Positions 5,134 through 8,418 of a stretch of 8,418 nt of DNA are shown here, one piece after another. The notes under the pieces were generated by a model. It was not told the DNA's origin. It saw only the letters and a program-made list of their open reading frames with translations, and did no database searches. Source of the DNA: an uncultured Desulfovibrio sp. (lineage in GTDB: Bacteria; Desulfobacterota; Desulfovibrionia; Desulfovibrionales; Desulfovibrionaceae); assembly GCA_900555975.1 (NCBI GenBank), contig USNI01000037.1, positions 1-8,418 of the forward strand. Direction: 5' to 3'. Made by a program: the position numbers and the translations under genes. The number at the start of each line of letters is the position of its first letter. Position 1 is the first letter of the stretch.

Positions 5134-7014
5134 ATGAGCAGCAAAGTGATGCACACCTACAACGACCATCTCATCACCCGTCAGAACCGCGCCGAAAAGG
5201 AATTTCTCGCCGCCTTCGAAGCGGAAAAGCCCACGCTTGAAAACGCCCATGTGCTGGTCAATCCCTACTTCATCAACCCTCTCTGCGCGCTGATTCTCTT
5301 CAAGAGCGAAAAGCCCGCCTCCGCCACCATGACCCTTCACGGCAAGCGCAACGCCCGTGAAAACATCGTGCATACCTTCGCCGAGGGCACCGATCATTTC
5401 ATTCCGGTCATCGGTCTTTACGAGGGCATCGCCACCAACGTGACCGTGGAACTTTCCACCGGCGAAAAGAAGACCTTTTCCATTGAGTCCCAGCCGCTGC
5501 CCGAAGACGTGTGCCGCTGCCGCAACATCAATACGTCCATGGACTACTTCGGCAACAACTTCATGTTCCTCACTCCGGACGGCAAGAACCTGCCCACCGC
5601 CTACGACTACATGGGCGACATCCGCTGGCTGCTCACCGAAAACACCATGTTCGACATCAAACGCGTGAAGAACGGCAACATCATGACCGGTTCCCACCGC
5701 TTCTGCCACATGCCCTACTGCTCCACCGGTCTCATCGAACTGAACCTGCTCGGCAAGATCTACAAGGAATACCGCATGCCGGGCAACTACCACCACGACC
5801 ACTTCGAAATGCCCGACGGCAACATTCTGGCCCTCACGCAGGACTTCCGCACCGATACCGTGGAAGACATGATCGCCCTGCTCGACCGTGAAACCGGCGA
5901 AGTGCTGCGCACCTGGGACTACAAGACCTTCCTGCCCCAGAACGTGGGCGGTTCCGGCAGCCAGGACGAGCACGACTGGTTCCACAACAACGCCCTCTGG
6001 TACAACGACAAGGACAAGACCATCACCATTTCCGGCCGTCATCAGGACGCCGTGGTGAACTTCGACTACGAAACCAGCAGGCTCAACTGGATCATCGGCG
6101 ACCCCGAAGGCTGGCCCGAAGACATGCAGAAGTACTTCTTCAAGCCCGTGGGCGACGTGGCCAACTTCGACTGGCAGTATGAACAGCACGCCTGCGTGGT
6201 CTGCCCCGACGGCGACATCATGTGCTTCGACAACGGTCAGTACCGCTCCAAGGTAAAGGAAAAGTACATCAGAAACCGCGACAACTTCTCCCGCGGCGTG
6301 CGCTACCGCATCGACACCGAAAAGATGGAAATCGAACAGGTGTGGCAGTACGGCAAGGAACTCGGCCAGAGCTTCTTCTCGCCCTACATCTGCAACGTGG
6401 AATACTACGACGAAGGCCACTACCTCATCCATTCCGGCGGCATCGGCTGGAAGGACGGCTATGCCTCCGACAAGCTCGGAGCCTTCATCAACCCCAGGAA
6501 GGAACCCGGCACCGACATCTGCGCCAAGACCGTGGAGCAGAAGGACGGCGTGGTCATGTACTCCATGGAAGTGGACGGCAACTTCTACCGTGCCGAAAAG
6601 CTCTTCCCCTACCATGACGGCGACAACGCCGCCTTCGGCGAAGGCAGGCTCCTCGGCCACCTCGATGAGACGCCCACCTTCGACACCATTCCCGACGTGC
6701 CCGAATCCCGGCAGGTCATCGACTCCTGGCATCAGGTGAACATCGAGGAAGACGAAGACCGCATCGTCTTCCACGGCCGCTTCGCCCGCGGCTCCCTGGT
6801 CATGGTACTGCTTGAAGGCGAAAAGGAAACCCGCGGCTACTTCATCAACACCGCCGCCTCCTATCACCTCGCCATGTGCTCCGGCGCCTACCTCGAAGAA
6901 GACGACCGCGTCATCAAGCAGAACATCAGCAAGGAAGGCCTCTCCGGCAAGTACGAGATCAAGATTCTTGTGGAAGACACCAAGTATCAGACCGGCGTCT
7001 CCCTCTTCTGCTGA
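5134..7014 (+). CDS. assT: Aryl-sulfate sulfotransferase (PAPS-independent), cytosolic type
   Basis: This enzyme moves a sulfate group from one aryl sulfate ester to another phenol without PAPS, through a sulfated histidine. Its 626 residues show the N-terminal beta-sandwich at roughly 30-120 (NPYFINPLCALILF, then HFIPVIGLYEG) and then a beta-propeller. Catalytic-site blocks are in family order: HHDHF at 220-224, DWFHNN at 281-286 (H284, N286), SGRH at 300-303 (R302) and EQHAC at 350-354, where H352 is the predicted sulfate-accepting residue. The H284-R302 gap of 18 equals that of the uropathogenic E. coli enzyme as I recall it (H356, R374). There is no signal peptide: the start, MSSKVMHTYNDHLI, is hydrophilic, so the protein should be cytoplasmic. 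It has 12 cysteines, including C354-VV-C357 right after H352. AAGGAG (5118-5123) supports the start. It lies 159 bases after the thioredoxin gene. Its very regular, C-ending codons suggest strong expression. Confidence 0.93.
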   Translation: MSSKVMHTYNDHLITRQNRAEKEFLAAFEAEKPTLENAHVLVNPYFINPLCALILFKSEKPASATMTLHGKRNARENIVHTFAEGTDHFIPVIGLYEGIATNVTVELSTGEKKTFSIESQPLPEDVCRCRNINTSMDYFGNNFMFLTPDGKNLPTAYDYMGDIRWLLTENTMFDIKRVKNGNIMTGSHRFCHMPYCSTGLIELNLLGKIYKEYRMPGNYHHDHFEMPDGNILALTQDFRTDTVEDMIALLDRETGEVLRTWDYKTFLPQNVGGSGSQDEHDWFHNNALWYNDKDKTITISGRHQDAVVNFDYETSRLNWIIGDPEGWPEDMQKYFFKPVGDVANFDWQYEQHACVVCPDGDIMCFDNGQYRSKVKEKYIRNRDNFSRGVRYRIDTEKMEIEQVWQYGKELGQSFFSPYICNVEYYDEGHYLIHSGGIGWKDGYASDKLGAFINPRKEPGTDICAKTVEQKDGVVMYSMEVDGNFYRAEKLFPYHDGDNAAFGEGRLLGHLDETPTFDTIPDVPESRQVIDSWHQVNIEEDEDRIVFHGRFARGSLVMVLLEGEKETRGYFINTAASYHLAMCSGAYLEEDDRVIKQNISKEGLSGKYEIKILVEDTKYQTGVSLFC

Positions 7015-7038
7015 TGCGTGACGACCGGACATAGAAAA

Positions 7039-7060
7039 GCGCCCTTCACGGAAAGGGCGC
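7039..7060 (-). terminator. Intrinsic terminator for the minus-strand zinc-ribbon/glycine-zipper gene
   Basis: GCGCCCTT (7039-7046) and AAGGGCGC (7053-7060) form an 8-bp stem around six bases. Read on the minus strand, the stem is followed by TTTTC, as expected for the convergent gene that ends at 7215. Read on the plus strand it is followed by ACCCC, so it serves the minus strand better. Confidence 0.65.
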
Positions 7061-7066
7061 ACCCCA

Positions 7067-7106
7067 AAACATAAAGAGCGGAGAACCTTCTCCGCTCTTT
7101 ATGTTT
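7067..7106. terminator. Bidirectional terminator between convergent genes
   Basis: A perfect 19-bp inverted repeat, AAACATAAAGAGCGGAGAA and its complement, surrounds CC. The core stem GAGCGGAG/CTCCGCTC is GC-rich. The outer A-rich and T-rich arms give a TTTATGTTT tract on either strand. It lies about 50 bases after the assT stop and about 110 bases beyond the stop of the minus-strand gene, so it can end both transcripts. Confidence 0.8.
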
Positions 7107-7214
7107 AACTGCACGGGATAACAGACCATCCTTGTCCGCGAAAAAGTCTCTCAACGAAAGGCCGTTCATCAGGAGCAACATCGATGGCATCTCTGAGGGA
7201 TATGTCATGCACGG

Positions 7215-7541
7215 TCAAACGGCAAAAAGCTTGCCGCATTTTCTGCAGCGGTACAGATGCCTGCCGTGCTTATTGTCCATGGCATGGCCGACCTGATGCC
7301 CCAGCACTGCGCCCGAGGCACCGCCGGTCAGCGCGCCGATGAGTCCGCCCGTAATTGCTCCTATGGCCGTGCCGAGCACGGGAACCACGGAACCTATGGC
7401 CGCCCCGGCCGCCGCACCTGCGCCGACGCCGGAAAGACCTGCGGCCGCTCCGCCCACACCTCCGGCCGTGGCCCCGAGCACACGGTAGCGGTTGTCTCTG
7501 AATACATCGGTACTTCTGCACTGAGGACAGCGAACGGGCAT
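7215..7541 (-). CDS. Small membrane protein: zinc-ribbon halves flanking a glycine-zipper domain
   Basis: The protein has 108 residues and an unusual layout. Its N-terminus is MPVRCPQCRSTDVF (C5, C8) and its C-terminus HLYRCRKCGKLF (C99, C102). These are the two knuckles of a zinc ribbon, but separated by about 65 residues of Gly/Ala-rich hydrophobic sequence (about 21-86) with many GxxxG spacings, typical of glycine-zipper membrane segments. Two helices would form a hairpin, putting both knuckles on the same side of the membrane where they could share one zinc. CCTC at 7548-7551 (GAGG on the coding strand) lies six bases before the ATG. It is convergent with assT and has its own terminator. 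I do not recognise a named family and cannot assign a function; oligomeric pore-like or stress-related roles are known for some glycine-zipper proteins, but nothing here proves either. Confidence 0.8.
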   Translation of the reverse strand: MPVRCPQCRSTDVFRDNRYRVLGATAGGVGGAAAGLSGVGAGAAAGAAIGSVVPVLGTAIGAITGGLIGALTGGASGAVLGHQVGHAMDNKHGRHLYRCRKCGKLFAV

Positions 7542-7723
7542 GACGGACCTCGAATCTTCCGATCTGACGGGGATACAGGTTCATGGAGAACAGCAGTCGC
7601 ATCCATCCGGAACACCCCCGGGAAGGTCTTCGGCCGAGCCGTTCCCGATGTTCCGAAACTCACGGTTCTGCCTGAACTTTTTCATGTTCGGCACTGCTTC
7701 ATGGATATACCAATACGTTTTCC

Positions 7724-7757
7724 CCGGCAAGAGACGTCCCAAAGTCTCTCATGCCGG
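7724..7757. repeat. 12-bp bulged hairpin in the divergent promoter region
   Basis: CCGGCA plus AGAGAC (7724-7735) pairs with GTCTCT (7744-7749) and TGCCGG (7752-7757), leaving an 8-base loop and a 2-base CA bulge. It ends seven bases before the -35 box of the next promoter. No T-tract follows on either strand. Confidence 0.5.
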
Positions 7758-7764
7758 ACAGACA

Positions 7765-7793
7765 TTGAAAAACAGATGAGTGCAGCGTATAGG
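7765..7793 (+). promoter_or_regulatory. Sigma70-type promoter for the DUF1992 gene
   Basis: TTGAAA (7765-7770) is separated by 17 bases from TATAGG (7788-7793). Transcription would start near 7800, just before the Shine-Dalgarno at 7807-7811. This favours the ATG at 7818 over the in-frame ATG at 7776. Confidence 0.6.
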
Positions 7794-7817
7794 AAGGGCG
7801 TATCGCAGGAGTCGTTC

Positions 7818-8219
7818 ATGGCGGAAAATTTTCTTCATTTCATGGCCGATCAGGCCGAACGCCGCATCAGACAGGCACAGCAGGAAGGCGCCTTCGACAA
7901 CCTTCCCGGCGAAGGCAAACCTCTGGAACTTGAGGACGACAGCGCCGTGCCCGGCGAGCTGCGCATGGCCTACAAGGTGCTGAAGAACGCAGGCTATCTT
8001 CCGCCGGAACTGGCGGACCGCAAGGAAATCAACACCATTCTCGACCTGCTTGAGCACTGTGAGGAAGGCGCGGAAAAAATCCGTCAGATGCAGAAGCTCG
8101 ACATCATTCTCATGCGCATGCAGAGCCGCCGCGGCCGCTCCGTTGCCATTACCGAACACGATCCTTATTATGAAAATGTGGTGCGCCGCGTCACGCTGCT
8201 GAAGAAAGGGCGGCGCTGA
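7818..8219 (+). CDS. DUF1992 family protein (DnaJC28-like conserved domain)
   Basis: This is a soluble protein of 133 residues that matches the DUF1992 domain, also found in the eukaryotic DnaJ homologue subfamily C member 28. Near the N-terminus, ADQAERRIRQAQQEGAFDNL is followed by the family hallmark PGEGKPLELEDDS, then VPGELRMAYKVLKNAGYLPPEL. The second half is a charged helical region (DRKEINTILDLLEHCEEGAEKI) ending in a basic tail, LLKKGRR. No J-domain or HPD motif is present, so it should not be called a DnaJ. The biochemical role of the family is unknown. The frame stays open far upstream, but AGGAG (7807-7811) six bases before ATG 7818 and the promoter just before it fix the start. 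It lies 48 bases before uvrA, on the same strand, and the two are probably co-transcribed. Confidence 0.9.
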   Translation: MAENFLHFMADQAERRIRQAQQEGAFDNLPGEGKPLELEDDSAVPGELRMAYKVLKNAGYLPPELADRKEINTILDLLEHCEEGAEKIRQMQKLDIILMRMQSRRGRSVAITEHDPYYENVVRRVTLLKKGRR

Positions 8220-8267
8220 ACTCTTTTTTGTCGCACGGCCTCATGCCTGCACTGCACAAGGACAATC

Positions 8268-8418
8268 ATGACCCCCAGAAAAACCGAGGGCCCCTGCATC
8301 CATATCGAGGGCGCCCGTCAGCATAATCTCAAGAACGTCGACGTCGACATTCCCCGCGACCAGCTCGTGGTCGTCTGTGGTCCGTCCGGTTCCGGCAAGT
8401 CCACGCTTGCCTTCGACA
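8268..8418 (+). CDS. uvrA: Excinuclease ABC subunit UvrA, N-terminal part (cut by window edge)
   Basis: UvrA is the damage-recognition ATPase of nucleotide excision repair and works with UvrB in the cytoplasm. Only 50 codons are visible. They contain the characteristic UvrA opening, [14 protein letters not shown] (residues 11-24), then [13 protein letters not shown] and the first Walker A motif, GPSGSGKST, followed by LAFD. Family members usually show GLSGSGKSS here; the Pro and Thr are minor changes. AAGGA (8258-8262) lies five bases before the ATG. The gap to the DUF1992 stop is 48 bases with no terminator-like stem, so read-through is likely. The remainder of this protein, about 900 or more residues in the family, lies outside the window. 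Confidence 0.93.
   Translation, partial: MTPRKTEGPCIHIEGARQHNLKNVDVDIPRDQLVVVCGPSGSGKSTLAFD

Noticed and set aside
5113..7062. 649-codon minus-strand frame opposite assT
   Set aside because: It is a shadow of the strongly biased third-position C/G codons of assT; its sequence is a Val/Gly/His-rich mirror with no family features.
6987..7208. 73-codon minus-strand frame beyond the zinc-ribbon gene
   Set aside because: It runs through both terminator stems and into the end of assT, and has no ribosome binding site.
7107..7232. Roughly 44-codon minus-strand frame containing HDISLRDAIDVAPDERPF
   Set aside because: The peptide looks protein-like, but codon use is poor, it overlaps the end of the zinc-ribbon gene and no good start site is visible.
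7660..7685. GTTC-N5-GAAC followed by TTTTT, as a terminator or LexA-like site
   Set aside because: The stem is only four base pairs, and the half-site order is opposite to known GAAC...GTTC LexA operators.
7257..7817. Long upstream extension of the DUF1992 frame
   Set aside because: It overlaps the zinc-ribbon gene on the other strand and has no family sequence before about 7818; the promoter and Shine-Dalgarno fix the start at 7818.

Overview
The window is GC-rich and reads like the chromosome of an anaerobic deltaproteobacterium of the Desulfovibrionaceae, perhaps a gut genus such as Bilophila, Mailhella or Desulfovibrio. This rests on codon style, the style of the UvrA N-terminus, an atypical thioredoxin reductase/thioredoxin pair and a cytosolic-type aryl-sulfate sulfotransferase. 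No rRNA, tRNA or database match supports the assignment, so the taxon is an inference.

Layout, left to right: the C-terminal end of an unrecognised gene (1-185) closed by a strong intrinsic terminator; a half-size EamA/DMT membrane protein (252-665); an AGCS-family sodium:alanine/glycine symporter (795-2213); a Crp/Fnr-type regulator behind its own sigma70-like promoter (about 2313-3113); a 565-base AT-richer gap with several inverted and direct repeats and a good promoter for the next gene; thioredoxin reductase (3679-4605), thioredoxin (4663-4974) and a 626-residue aryl-sulfate sulfotransferase (5134-7014), all on the + strand. Two back-to-back hairpins (7039-7106) separate these from a convergent minus-strand gene for a zinc-ribbon/glycine-zipper protein (7215-7541). 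A divergent promoter region then leads to a DUF1992 (DnaJC28-like) protein (7818-8219), followed by the first 50 codons of uvrA (8268 to the window edge).

The most interesting block is trxB-trx-assT. The reductase keeps its FAD sites and CxxC redox centre but has lost the HRRxxxR-type NADPH 2'-phosphate motif. Its thioredoxin has TCGPC in place of WCGPC. The sulfotransferase has no signal peptide, unlike the periplasmic enterobacterial enzymes that sit beside dsbL/dsbI, and it carries a CxxC directly after the predicted catalytic histidine. A cytoplasmic thiol-redox pair beside a cytoplasmic sulfotransferase, possibly fed by something other than NADPH, is the best candidate for an undescribed functional link here. 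The link itself is inferred from gene order and motifs.

No CRISPR array, insertion sequence, rRNA or tRNA was seen.
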